From NCBI GenBank assembly GCA_010645155.1, contig CM021315.1, positions 3,646,612 through 3,710,611 on the forward strand: 64,000 bases of DNA. Direction: 5' to 3'. The stretch comes from Tigriopus japonicus. Lineage: Eukaryota > Arthropoda > Copepoda > Harpacticoida > Harpacticidae. Below the pieces are notes generated by a model. It saw only the letters and a list, made by a program, of their open reading frames with translations, searched no databases and had not been told where the DNA came from. Below are positions 1 to 11,364 of this stretch, piece by piece (the first letter of the stretch is position 1; each line of letters begins with the position of its first letter). The position numbers and the translations under genes are program-made.

Positions 1-539
1 CTCCGCAACAAACGGTCGAGAATGAGATGCGAATCATGCGATCGTAGAATTTTAGTTAAGCAATGAGGCACCAGAGGACATGAACGAGCCACGGGGGAAA
101 CAATCAGGCTCAACTGATGCTTAATGAGCTTCCCTCATTGGCCGATAAGACGAAAAAAGACGAATAAATTGGTTGATTAAACGAAAAAAAGGCGAACAAA
201 TTTCTAAAAATGTCGAAAAAATGCTCGAATGGATGAAAAATATGATTCAAACCGTTGACAAAATAGGCGAAATATATCGTCCCATTGACCACGGAAAAAC
301 TGCCCTCTTAACCAACAACAGCAAAATCTAGAACATTCACAAAAGGAAAGTAAAAAATAGGCCAGCAATGGTTAATAGAACATATAAGTTGACAGCTGAA
401 ATGTAAAGAAAAGTATCCTTGTTCAGGCAATTAATCATTCTTTTTGGACAAAAATTGCATCATTTTCTCGAAAACGCGAAAAAAATATGAAAAAAGCATA
501 AAAAGAAAAAAATCCAGACAAAATTCGGGGAGAGGTTTT

Positions 540-705
540 TGACTAATTAGACAAAAAAAGGCAAATAAAATTGCCCAATTAGACGAAAAAAAGACAAATA
601 AAATTGCCAAATTAGACGAAAAGAGACAAATAAAATTGCCCAATTGAACGAAAAAAGACAAATTAAATTGCTCAATTAGACGAAAAAAAGACAATAAAAT
701 TCCTT
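540..705. repeat. AT-rich tandem repeat, about 33-bp unit
   Basis: About five degenerate copies of a unit reading roughly GACGAAAAAAAGACAAATAA followed by AATTGCCCAATTA. The open frames seen here on the minus strand are products of the repeat and not genes. The flanks (1-540 and 705-1088) hold AT-rich DNA in which I recognise no gene. Confidence 0.8.
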
Positions 706-1300
706 TGATTCCTTTGCAAAATATCTCTCTCGACCTGTCATCTGAGGCGACATCTACGTTGGACTTTTTACAACTTTAACAGCTGTATTCACTACGAACA
801 CCCCATTTGGAAGTGGCATTTCTGTGTTAAGTAACTTTAAGTTGATGTACTCTATCTTGACCTTGCTAACGCCTTTGATAAGGTCAAGAACGACTAAATT
901 TATCCAGACTGAGAGGGGTAACAAAAGCAATCATGATTTACAGTTGGAACAAATAATTTACATCCTTCGGTTCTGCAAGTAAGATCTTGTCTATGATGAC
1001 CAGAATACGTATTTCAATTTCCAGCTGAATCGAGCATTGGGGTCAAAGTTACCCTCTCTCAAATATCAATGCGAATCTTACTGATAATTAGGGCCCGGAA
1101 AAATATTTGCAAAAAAGTGACGAAATATCAAATATATATCTTTTTCAAAAGGCCTAAATAGTTGAAAAAGGCAGATATTGAAAAAATATTTTTTTGACAA
1201 CGTAATTTTTTTGTATTTCTGTTTGGGTGCACCAATTTTGCGAATTAGGTTTTAGGGAACTTGATGCATTTGCCTTATTTGGAGGCATACTTGACATACA

Positions 1301-3094
1301 AGGTCAGATGTTTTGTGTATTCCAAGGTGTGCTAGCAAAGTTTACTTCGAGGCAACTTCAAGGCAGTTTCAGCCGTTTTGTTGATAGCATAAGCTTTCTT
1401 GAATCAGAAGTACACCAAGCAACTCATGAAAAAGAGAAGTGTACCACTGGTGCCAAGGTGCAACAAGTAGGTACGTCAACAATTTTCAAACGCTAGTCAT
1501 ATGTTTAGCATGCACAAACATGTGCTAGTTCCATTGACTTCAAGTAAACTTCTAGCAAGCTGGGTCGCTATTTGGGCTTAGCATCAGGTTTAATTGATGA
1601 GAGGTTCTCCGAGAAGCACGCCTAGAGAGGAGCATACCAACGTTGTGGAAGCACTCCCATTTGAATACTTCAACGCCACAGAGTTGGCAGAGAGGAGACG
1701 CTGGGGCAGACAGGCCTATCATTTTGTTGGACAATTTTCAGGCCCCAGCTGACCTTTGGCTGTGACGTTTTCCAAGGAGTTGTGCCCAAAGAAGTTCGTT
1801 TCGTTTGAAGGGTTGAAGTAGGGGTGGGCGAGAAGCCGGTGTCGGTGCCAAGGTGTTGACACCAACTTTTTGGGCTTTCGGTGTCGGCATCAATACCAGG
1901 TCTATGGTGCCGACATTTTAAGGCTTCAAGAGTTTTTGAAAAACGTACTGCCCGCCCAAAAACTTGATCCCAATTTTGATTGTAAATGTGAAGGACTAAA
2001 CAAAAATATAATATCATTTTTGGTTCCACCATAAACATATACGCATTGCAAGAAAATCACACACTCAGCAAGGGTATTGTAAAATGTAAGCTTATTTTCC
2101 CTCTCTCCAATTTATGTTGCATTAACATGGACTTAAATGTCTTTAGAATGCGTAGGTCTGTCAAAACTGGTGCTCCATATTACAGTCCAAAAGGGCACAT
2201 TTTGTTTGAGTTACTTATAAGGAACACGCTATCTGTGTCAGTGTCGACACCACGACGTTGATTGGCAACTTCAACACAGGTGCCGGTGTCGGCGTGGGTG
2301 TCAACCTTGAGGTGTCGGTGTCGGAGTTGAGGGCAAAATTGCCGCTGTCACCCATCCCTAGGTTGAAGTCAGGGTCACTTGTTGTTTGTTTGGGCACAAC
2401 TTAAGTAATAATCTTCGGAAATATCAAGTTTTCACTTGCAACCTTGGCTCTTCAACAGCTGTAACTCATCCAACAAAAATTTCCGTATATCCGCCCTGTG
2501 TTCAACGCTGATCAATCGAACTTCAAGCGAACTTCCTCCCAGTGTTTCTTTAAATTAGCTGCCAAAATTTGCATGCTCCTGTGAGATCAATCAATGTTTT
2601 GAGTTGAATGGAGTAATATGAAATAAAGAAGGAGAAATGGGGAATAGCTGAACCAACGGGCAATTAGTGTTTCGAGAGGATGAATTTACGATCATAGATG
2701 TAGAGGCAATTCTAGGTTGGAATGAGAAACTTACTTTTCAAAATGGCAGCTGTCTCAACAAAACCAGCCAATTGAACTACGAAGTGTCCTAACAAGTACA
2801 CTTTCTAGAGTTGCCATCAAAACATATGCTCACACCATTTACTTGAAGTGGACAATTCATATTGCGTTTGGCACAATTTGTCAAAATTGCACCCAACAAA
2901 CTATCAGAGTGCCACAAGTTCAAATTGAATTAATATATGAAATCACTGAATGCAATTTGGTTGGGTTGCAGAAATCTTCAAAGGAGCTGTGTTTATAAAG
3001 TTAATGAAAAGTTTACTCTCAAGTAGACTTTGGAGTATACCTTCATGTAAACTAGCAAGCATTCCAAGACCAATACAACCAAAACATATGACCT
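1301..3094. mobile_element. Inverted-repeat DNA element (family Y), copy 1, interrupted
   Basis: It begins AGGTCAGATGTTTTG and ends CAAAACATATGACCT, giving 15-bp terminal inverted repeats with one mismatch. A second copy lies at 39698-40649 and is nearly identical across its 952 bp. This copy is longer because another element (1677-2500) sits inside it. No transposase is visible, so it is non-autonomous. The target duplication is unclear: copy 2 allows a 3-bp AAT, while copy 1 shows ACA/ATA. Confidence 0.8.
1677..2500. mobile_element. hAT-like non-autonomous insertion inside family Y
   Basis: An 824-bp block absent from the Y copy at 39.7 kb. It is bounded by an exact 8-bp duplication TTCAACGC (1669-1676 and 2501-2508). 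Its ends are CACAGAG and CCCTGTG, short imperfect inverted termini of the hAT CAGNG kind. The interior holds GTGTCGGTGTCGG-type low-complexity stretches near 1840-1910 and 2235-2335. No transposase was seen. The uninterrupted paralogue is the empty site. Confidence 0.88.
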
Positions 3095-3376
3095 ATAATT
3101 GATTCAAAAATACAATTTTCAGTTTTGCTCAATAGATGGCGCAGTTTTTTTCGTGTATGAGAGTAGTTTTGGTTATGAATGTGAAATGGCAAGACAAATA
3201 CCCTTTTGTTGAGGTTTTTGTATTTTGGGTTCATTTGTGGTAAGCCCTATTGAGCACTGGTTGCTCTTTTATTTGCCTTAATTTTGCCTGAAATATTTTT
3301 TCTGACACAAATATTCGAGAATATATTTATTTTTATTAGAAATAGCCAAAATATAAAAAAATCGAGGAAAAACGGA

Positions 3377-3945
3377 TAGATAAAGGAATGGGATTCCCTG
3401 TAAAGAGAGTAAATGATTAAAATAGTTTATATAATTAATGTTTATATGAAATTTGATCTACCAATGAGTTACTGTTGGCAGATCTGGACAACTCTTGAAT
3501 AGTGGGTTGGTCAGGAATAGTATCTAAAAATTTGCCCAATCTTGCCTTAAATGCTGTTAGAGGATCAGCTCCTACATATTCCCGACGAAGGCAAATGGGC
3601 AGCAAATTGAACAATGAAGGAGCCCGATAAAGAAGAGACAAGGACTTCATTGTTCGAACAAGCCTAGATTCCCTTGGATTTGGAGGTGCTCTCAGAACGC
3701 ACGTAAAACCTCTACGATCACTACAACTGATCTCAAATCCTGGGTTAGGACAGAGCCCATGAATGCTCTTGAAGACATACAGTATCAGATACCTTTCATA
3801 CCTTTTGTGAGTACTGTACAACCCTAACTTCTGGAGTCTCTCCCAATACGAGAGCTCTCTCATTCCTGTGATGTTCGTAGTAAAACATCTTTGGACCTGC
3901 TCGACCTTTTGCAAACCTGCCGAACTCATTGGAGCCCAAACAGTG
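3377..3945 (-). mobile_element. LINE 3' fragment (copy A), end of reverse-transcriptase ORF
   Basis: An open frame (3929-3435) encodes the C-terminal part of a non-LTR retrotransposon ORF2, downstream of the reverse-transcriptase palm. It is nearly identical to the C-terminus of the longer copy at 34.1-35.5 kb. It includes the LQKVEQVQRCFTTNITGMRE stretch common in Jockey/CR1-type elements. The 5' end is truncated near 3945, and the 3' tail near 3385 carries the GGGATTCCCTGTAAAGAGAG block found at other copies. Confidence 0.85.
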
Positions 3946-3949
3946 GAGC

Positions 3950-4290
3950 AGTGGAGAGTGGAGTTCGAACAATGAAGTCCTATAGAGACTGAAATGTCAC
4001 TCCAATTTAATCAGTGGAGAATTTGCTTTGAACACATTTAACCAGTCCGGCAACAAGGGTGTCAAATGACTTGATTTATCATGCATTGTTCAAGCAAAAC
4101 ACTTGATTGAGCGTTTTGACAGTGACTCCCCGAAATCGCAAAGTCTAGTTTCGAATCATGTAACTAAATGACCTCTACTTCAAATCCCATCGCAAACACA
4201 GTGAAGGCTTGTTGAATCATGAACAATTTCGGAGTGACATTTCTGTCTTTATAGAACCATACTCGAACAGTGAGGTCTTCTTTTAGCTTA
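3950..4290. repeat. Imperfect inverted repeat (foldback-like)
   Basis: A block near 3964-4005 (GTTCGAACAATGAAGTCC, then GAAATGTCACTCC) recurs inverted near 4232-4278. The loop is about 230 bp. It looks like a decayed inverted-repeat element beside the LINE truncation point. The following stretch to 4977 shows only AT-rich non-coding DNA. Confidence 0.55.
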
Positions 4291-4977
4291 ATCGGGATCC
4301 TTCATTGTTCAATCTTTTGCATCCCAGTCGGTAATAAATAAAATCTGATCCACTAATTTAGTGGTAGACAAAATATTGTGTAAATATTAAATGTAAAAAA
4401 AGATTAATATTTTATCTACATACAGGAAAGTACATACATACATGGAACATGAGGCGTTAAAAAGTTCGACCAACCAAAAAAAAACAGAGTTATAGGCGCT
4501 GCATAAAACTAAAAAGCTGCGGCACTTAATGGGGACAAAATGAAACCTCCAGGGCTAAAACTTCAGATGTCCCGTGTACCTCTAAAACAAAAGGCAATGG
4601 AATTATGCAAATTATTGGAAAATCTGCGTGCACTTAAAACACACACAAAAAATGTCTTTGTCTGACAAATGTCCTTCGCATATTTTGTCTCATTTTGCAC
4701 AAAGTTTTTCAATGTCAAGAAGAACATGAAAATTTTCAGTGTTGAAGGTTATGTCAAAACAGCCCAAAATGATAAAAAAAATCACTTAAAATATATTTTT
4801 TGTAAAATCTTTTGCGATACAAAAGACTCTTAAAGTTGGATTCTGGCTGTGATTTATATTTTCTGTGATATTCTGTGATTTTGAAAGATTATGTTGATGT
4901 TCCAAATTTCGATTTCAGTCCATTTTGAACATGGTCCTTCAAGATATTGTAAATTTGAATATGAATTCTTTTACGGA

Positions 4978-5140
4978 GACCTTTCTCAAGGAAACTTTTA
5001 GACGTGAATTCACACCCACAGACGGAGAACCATTCTGATACCGGACATGAGATTGCCTATCGGAACAATTTGGATGGCTGGTTTCGCTGGCTGGGCGAGG
5101 CTCAACCCTCCGACCTTAGCACAAACCCTCGAAAAAAAAC
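4978..5140 (+). mobile_element. SINE fragment (family SINE-2), 5' truncated
   Basis: It matches the body and A-rich tail of the full SINE at 50459-50704, starting at GACCTTTCTCAAGGAAAC and ending CCCTCGAAAAAAAA. The tRNA-like head is missing. Confidence 0.8.
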
Positions 5141-5193
5141 CTGTTAGACATATTTCTTTGTTATTTTTGTTGAGCACACCATAGTGTACTCTA

Positions 5194-6135
5194 AAGGCTG
5201 GTCTACACATGAAACATTTTGGCTAGATTATTTGTCAAATATTCCAAAAATGTTTGGTGTTTGCCAAATGTTTCCTTTCTGTTGCTTCTACACGTGAACG
5301 TGCAGTTTGTCAAATATTTTTTCCTTTGGCCAAAGTCTTGCCATTTTTTTCAAATTGTTTCAAACTGGCACTGCCAAATACTGTTTGAAAACCAGTCACC
5401 TTTAACAGAGTCCCGTAATTTAGAAATTGAATTGTATACTGCCACATATTGTCTCTTTTCAACGACATTTTTTTTTCAATCTTGCTTTCTGTCCAAGACT
5501 TTTTTCTTTCCTTCAGTGTCATTTAATTTGGATGGAAAGTCTTACTCATAACGCCACGCTATGGACATTGGCAATATCCACTGTCATTTTCAGTCCTTTT
5601 CTTGTCCCTCCCAACCATTTTAAGACCTATACTCTCCACTGGCATTTGGTTTTGTTGAGTTGGGTTTTGGTGAACATTGGCAGTCATAACTGCTACTTGG
5701 CAACGTTGCTACCTTGTAAACTCCTCCAAACCTGTCAGTTGACGCATTTGAGACGTGACTAGTCTATAACACTACCAACTGATTATCGATGACTTTTGAT
5801 ACCGTCCATTTCCGTGGATCCTTGCAATCTGTCACAAATGACGTTTAATTTTGGCGATCTTGATGTCAAAAGTCAGAGGATTATTGTTTTGTCCTTCAAT
5901 CCATTAATTTGAAACTTTTTACTTAACAATAATCGTTTCGTGATTGGACACCCTGCATGCATCGATGTGTATTTCGATTGTCGACCAGAAAAAGTTAGCC
6001 TAAGGACAAATAATTTTTCAACATGTTCAAAGTCAGACATATTTGACAAACAGAAAATAATATTTGCCATCAAGCTAATTTTGTCTTGGATTTGAGCAAA
6101 TATTTGCCGTTTTGTTTCACGTGTAGACCAGCCTT
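5194..6135. mobile_element. Inverted-repeat DNA element (942 bp), family W
   Basis: The left end AAGGCTGGTCTACACATGAA is repeated inverted at the right end (TTCACGTGTAGACCAGCCTT). AAATATTTG-type motifs are present below both ends. The interior has several short open frames, none resembling a transposase. A clear target duplication could not be fixed. Confidence 0.75.
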
Positions 6136-6266
6136 AGGTAGTTAAAAAAATAAATTTTACAAAAATCTCATTTTGAATATATTTTAAATAAATTATACAT
6201 TCTTGGGGTTATTTTGAGATAATCTTCCAAACTCAAAAGAAATAAAAACATTTCTTTTGCGACATA

Positions 6267-6650
6267 CAGGGTCGGCGGTCCAAGTGTGGATTTTGCCGTT
6301 TTTCGTACACAACCAGTGTCCGTTTCACGTCTAATTGAGGCTCCTAGACTTTCTTTTTTGACCCATCCTTAAAAGTGAGACATGTTGGGATACCAAACAA
6401 TGGGCTCCAACCCAAAATTCTGCCCCCCTCCGCTTGAGGGACACATGCAAGGCTCTGTGCCAACTGTCCCAATTACTTCATTGATGTCATGATCTTACCC
6501 ATGCTCAAGGGCTCCTACAAGGATATGCTCAAAACAACTTTAATTCCTTAACACTTCAGGATTCTTAAAATGTCAAGTTTAAAAAGATCAATCGAAAACT
6601 ACAAGACTTATGACAGCGTTAAGGGGTCTACACTTGGGCCGCCGACCCTG
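6267..6650. mobile_element. MITE with TA target duplication (384 bp)
   Basis: Termini are CAGGGTCGGCGGTCCAAG on the left and CTTGGGCCGCCGACCCTG on the right, with TA on each side (6265-6266 and 6651-6652). The TIR length, TA duplication and lack of coding capacity fit a Tc1/mariner-mobilised MITE. From 6652 to 7310 I see no gene or element. Confidence 0.85.
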
Positions 6651-7310
6651 TAGAAAAGCTATCTGAAATCATTGGGAATTTGTTTTTTGATATAATTGTA
6701 GCGTTATTTTTTTCGGGGTTGAAAATGGACCATTCAAACTCAAATACTCAGTTCCTGATGAATGTATCTTCATTCAATTATTATTCAAGAGGCAACTAAA
6801 GGGTCATGAAAGATGAGCTAAAAAGGTTCATTTTTTAGTATTGATAGATTTTGTAGATACAAAAAACTTCTTCCCTGACCTAAACTTATAAAGTGCAAAG
6901 TTGTTTCTCTTTGACTTTTGGGCCGAAAAAATGTCAAGATGTCCCTAGGTATTTCGATCTAAACCCAAAAAGTCATTTGAAACACGGTGTCGGGCTTTTG
7001 AATAAAAAATATGAGAGAGATAGTTTGGTCACGTTCAAACAAATGCTTTTTCATGTTCTCTTTATGACTACATTGATCATTTAAACTCTTTTTTTTTGTT
7101 TCGAAGCGAGTTTGAGCATGGGACGGGTTGGAAATTCAACAACTCTGTTGGAAAAGTTATTTCGAGAATCTCCAACTTATTCCCAACAAAGAGGGGAGAG
7201 CAACAAATCAAACAATGAAGGGTCCCCAAAAAGATGGAAAGGGCATAAGATTGTTCTCTTCAACCTTTTCGAGTTTGAATTTTCTTTGACCATAACAGAA
7301 GTTTGATATG

Positions 7311-7861
7311 TAAGGCCCAGAAATATTTTTTTTGAAATATAAAATGTTTTAAAAATATTTCTCCACTTTTCCTCGTTCTTTTAATTTTTTTTGGCTGTTT
7401 CAACGAAAAATTAGATATTTTCTCGAATATTCTAGTTAAAAAAAATATTTCGGGCAAAATTGAGGAAAGGAAATGAATGAATGACCAATGCTCAAAAGAG
7501 CCTTCCCAAAATGAACCCGAAATACAAAAATCTCTACAAAATGGCATTTGCACTAAGATTAGACATTCACAATCAAAACTACTGTCATATACGGGAAAAC
7601 TGCGCCATCTATTGAGGCAAATTGAAAATTGTATTGTTTAACTCAATTACATGTCAAGTTTGCCCCCAAAAACGGCCAAATGCATCAATTTCACAGGAGA
7701 CAAATTTGGAAAATCGGTGCACACAGACAAAAATACCAAAAATGGCCTTGTCTCAAAAAAATATTTCTTAAATATCCGTTTTTTCCAAATATTATGAGCT
7801 TTTGAAAAAAATAAATATTGGAAAATTTGTCACTTTTTAGCTAATATTATTCCGGGCCCTA
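7311..7861. mobile_element. hAT-like non-autonomous element (family X), copy ii
   Basis: A 551-bp copy in the opposite orientation to copy i. Ends are TAAGGCCCAGAAATAT and ATTATTCCGGGCCCTA. The 8-bp flanking duplication is TTGATATG (7303-7310) versus TTGATACG (7862-7869), one mismatch. It sits 41 bp beyond the 5' splice site of gene 2's VMO-I exon and so lies in that intron. Confidence 0.85.
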
Positions 7862-7903
7862 TTGATACGGGATGACAATGTTTAGTGAATGCAGAAAACT
7901 TAC

Positions 7904-8167
7904 CAAAGAAAGCCCCACCGTCAGGCACCCACCTGACCCTGACACTGGTGTAACCCTCTGAACAAGTGAAAAATTCAGTGGGGAAACCTCCGTCACTAAA
8001 AGCATGACTAGTAATAATGCCGTTGTCCGGATTGTTACAACCCATTTGTATTCCTGTTACGCCCATTCCTTCGTGTGATTTGATGTTGAATTGATATACT
8101 TGAAAGGTATTGGGACAATGTTGCCAATGATACCAATCACCAACATGAAAAGATGTCATCTCGAAAC
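7904..8167 (-). CDS. VMO-I domain, exon 1 of 2 (gene 2)
   Basis: This 264-nt exon encodes 88 residues. It starts after a TTTCAG acceptor (8170-8168) and ends at a GTAAGT donor (7903 onward), both phase 1. It carries VMO-I repeats 1 and 2: VGDWYHWQHCPNTFQV, then VTGIQMGCNN, ITSHAF, GGFPTEFFTCSEGY and VRVRW. The pattern of W-x2-W, CP, GI-x-hydrophobic-x-C and I-x-SH is that of the vitelline membrane outer layer protein 1 fold, a three-fold beta-prism. The exon has the same length as its gene 1 counterpart (49549-49286) and about half identical residues, so the two are paralogues. It is not a stand-alone gene: the open frame on either side runs into intron sequence with no ATG in a sensible place. 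Confidence 0.88.
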
Positions 8168-10074
8168 CTGAAATTTTAAACAGACATCGTGGAGGACAAG
8201 ACAACAAATTGTTTCGTTTTTTGTTTTTTTTTTGCTTTGTAAAAGTGTGCGCTCAAATCCTAAGACTTCAAATGACATTTGTTTTGCCAGACATTTGTTT
8301 TGCCAGAGTATTATAAGGAAGATATTTTATATGTGTGTTTGTTTTGTTAACTTGAAAAGCTATTTTAGAATTTAACCGGCTAAAACTGACATGTTTTCCA
8401 AAACCATACTGACAGTAGAAAATTAAGAATTTTTTAAACCCCAGAACTTTTTTGATGTTGAAAATGGAATTGTATTCTTTTAGTGAAACTTGTCATTTAT
8501 ATGGGTCCATTTCAAAGTACATTTCATACTTAATTACAATTTCATATCAAGTTAACTAAAAAAATCATGTCAAGGTAATGTTGTCTGCAATATTTGAAAT
8601 ATCATCGAATTTGAAAACTTTAAGTTCTCCATACCAGAGAGGAGAGGATTGCAATCAATGATTTAGAAGAGTGCATACATGAGGCTTAAGATAATATTTC
8701 ACTACCCTACACTACTACAAAAAGAAGTGACGAACGTTTTGATAAAGGAAACTTGTTCCAAAATTTGGCAATGTAGAAATCAATAGCTAAAGCTGTTATA
8801 AATGAAAACAAAAATGCATTTTTTTCTCAGTTTTGGTCAAGGATTGGGAATAATTGTAGTTGTAATTGTAATCAATAACATTTTTGGGTAAGGTATTTGC
8901 AATTTTAATTAATTACATTTTTGGTTATGTCATTGCCGAATTTTCCAATCTTCCATTACTTTTGATGATTACTGTTGCTTGTCTTCAAAAAAATCACTTG
9001 AAAAATTGTCATTTATCTAAAAAGCCAGGGTAAAAAGCGCAATGACGTTCGAAATTATTTTTAACACGTAAGATCTTATATGAGTTATTCCGATCCGGCA
9101 CCCAAATTTTGATTTCGGATCCTAACCGAACAATCCGATCCGATAAGTTGCTGAACCGACCCAGGAACCAAAATAACTCGATCCAGTTTTTATTTTACTT
9201 CCGTCGCCTAAGTTATTATTAGTTAAAAAAAAACTTTTTGGGGCATTTTTGCTCCTGAAAAAAAAAAAACATTTTTGCGGGTTTTAGAACTTATTTGCTT
9301 ATTTTCTTGAGATGCAAAATACGAAAAAATATCGGAGCTGTATAAACCCTTATTTTAGACCGATAGTAATTATTTTCATTTGGCGGGATAAATAATTTAC
9401 GTCCGAAACATTCATTCAAACTAAGACTAGTATTTTTTACAGAAAATTTGAACTACCTTAGTTTGCGCTCAACAAAATTTATAATGCATTTCCGTTGAGT
9501 TGAGAAGCACGGAATTTCTGGAGTGTGAGGCTAACGTTGAGAATTATGTATTCTTGGTGTATAAATTCAATTGCGTTCTTCTTCAAACGAGACCTGGCTT
9601 GCACTCAGTACACTACGTTTTTTCAAATTTCAGTTCAATCAAATGCCGAAGTGAAAAGTTATGCCTTCTCAAACCTATGTACTGAAGAGCGCATAGAATG
9701 AATGAATTCTGCCCTATTGTGGTAAAACAGTTACCAGAAAAGGGCTATTTCATATTCCATTCTGTCTAATGAACGTCACATTTACGATCCTCTTTAAAAA
9801 GCAATAGCTGTGCTGAACACAGACTTAAAGACCATAAATCCGACTTGATGTTGGTATACAGTCAATTTGCTTTTATTTATGTCAACTTGCGAGGAAATGC
9901 CTTTCTGTCCATTTTTTTGAAAAATAACTCAGGAAACAAGTAATTTGCTAAGAAAATTTAGCTCCTGCCTAAATGAACCATGAAATCGTCTGATTGCAAA
10001 GATTAGTGAAGCCTAAAGTACATCATTAAATCTTAAAGTACTAAAACCATAACAACATTCAGTTAAATACTTAC
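8168..10074. other. Intron of gene 2, nothing recognisable
   Basis: AT-rich DNA of about 1.9 kb with short open frames only. I see no domain, no clear repeat and no tRNA. Confidence 0.6.
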
Positions 10075-10080
10075 CTCCAG
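10075..10080 (-). CDS. 6-nt microexon (gene 2)
   Basis: On the minus strand the order is a pyrimidine-rich tract (TTCTTTTATTTTTCACGCAG), then CTGGAG, then the donor GTAAGT. Phase 1 on both sides means it adds two residues, Ala-Gly, without changing the frame. The same CTGGAG flanked by CAG and GT occurs at the equivalent intron of gene 1 (52252-52247), with similarity spreading about 15 nt into the acceptor side. The surrounding introns are otherwise unrelated, which argues that the site is kept by selection. Confidence 0.65.
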
Positions 10081-10517
10081 CTGCGTGAAAAATAAAAGAA
10101 GGCAATATTATCAATACCCTCAAAAATGGATTATTATAACGTATGTATTTTAACGTGTTTTTTGCTCTTGACATCGATGTTCAAAAACGTGCAGGGGTCG
10201 CACAACATACGTACCTTTTCTAAATAAATCATCACTATGAACTGGATTATCTGACAACAAACCATTTGTAATGTCATCTCCTCAAAAGAGATATACATGT
10301 ATCTTGATTTTGATTTTTAATCAAGCATCTAAAAATCGCACTTGTTAACGAGTTACAGGCCCAGTCTACCTCTAGTCTGGATACCCCACGTATTTCAACG
10401 AGAAACCAAACACATTTTGACAGTTTGACAAGTTTTCAATGAGTAATACTTTTTCACATAGTTTGTTACATTTCTCATCCATCCATTGCTTTGCTTCACA
10501 AACATTCGTTGAATTCA

Positions 10518-11354
10518 TACCTGTTCAATTATCTTATCTAGATAAAAGATAAAGATAAAAGATAGTTTATCTTTATTAAAAAAGATAAAAGATACGATAA
10601 CGATAAAAGATAGTTTATCTTTATCTAGATACTTTTTTCGGGAAAGTATCTTAAAGTATCTTTATCTAGATACTTTTTTCGGGAAAGTATCTTAAAGTAT
10701 CTTTATCTAAATACTTTTTTCGGGAAAGTATCTTAAACTATCTTTATCTAGATACTTTTTTCGGGAAGGTAACTTAAAGTATCTTTATCTAGATACTTTT
10801 TTCGGAAAACTATCTTTATCTTGATAATGTGTTCTCTCAATCTTTTGTAAAAGTATCTAGATCAGATACTTCTAGATAATTTTCTTCATATTGTATAATG
10901 TCAAATTAATTGTGCATTATGTACATTGAAAGTGGATACATTATGCATGTTGAGACTTGAGAGTGGACACATTATGCACATTGAGTGAGGAATCTGAGGA
11001 TGCATTCATTATCCACTTTGAGGAAGGGTGCATAATGCATCCACTCTCAGTGTGCATAATGCGTCCACTCTCAAGTCTTAACATGTATAATGCATCCACT
11101 TTCAATGCGCATAATGCACAAATAATTTGACATTATGCATAATGAAGAAAAGTATCTAGAAGTATCTTATATAGATACGTTTTGTGAAAAGTATCTTAAA
11201 GTATCTTATCTAGATAGTTTTTCGGGAAAGTATCTTAAAGTATCTTTATCTAGATACTTTTTCAGGAAAGTATCTTAAACTATCTTTATCTAGATACTTT
11301 GCGGAAAATACTATCTTATCTAGATACTTTTTCAAAGTATCTTGAACAGGTCTG
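10518..11354. mobile_element. Long foldback element with TATC/GATA arms
   Basis: The ends are near-inverted (ACCTGTTCAA at left, TTGAACAGGT at right). The exact 10-bp duplication GTTGAATTCA lies at 10508-10517 and 11355-11364. The outer arms are tandem units of about 52 bp built on TTTATCTAGATAC followed by CGGGAAAGTATCTTAAAG. The inner arms (about 10880-10990 and 11025-11160) are a second inverted repeat with TGCATTATGCACATTGA-like units. The whole could fold into one long hairpin. No coding frame is present. Confidence 0.85.
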
Positions 11355-11364
11355 GTTGAATTCA

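Larger units (their letters stand above)
1089..3376. mobile_element. hAT-like non-autonomous element (family X), copy i, split by a nested element
   Basis: The left terminus TAGGGCCCGGAAAAATATTT matches the termini of two other copies in this window (7311-7861 and 22268-22813), both flanked by 8-bp duplications. The left part runs 1089-1300 and the right part from 3095 to about 3376. The right end is lost against a LINE 3' end. The body carries A/T-rich ATATTT runs and a shared CAATAGATGGCGCAG block. It has no coding capacity. The gap between the halves is filled exactly by another element (1301-3094). Confidence 0.75.

Noticed and set aside
1670..2038. 122-codon frame inside the hAT-like insertion as a transposase
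   Set aside because: No hAT dimerisation or catalytic motifs; the frame crosses low-complexity GTGTCGG repeats and the element terminus.
7830..8207. A stand-alone 125-codon gene on the minus strand
   Set aside because: The ends beyond the splice sites at 8167 and 7904 are intronic; only the 88 codons between them match VMO-I.
10518..11354. CRISPR-like array of regular repeats
   Set aside because: Repeats are directly adjacent without unique spacers, lie in inverted arms, and the DNA is eukaryotic.
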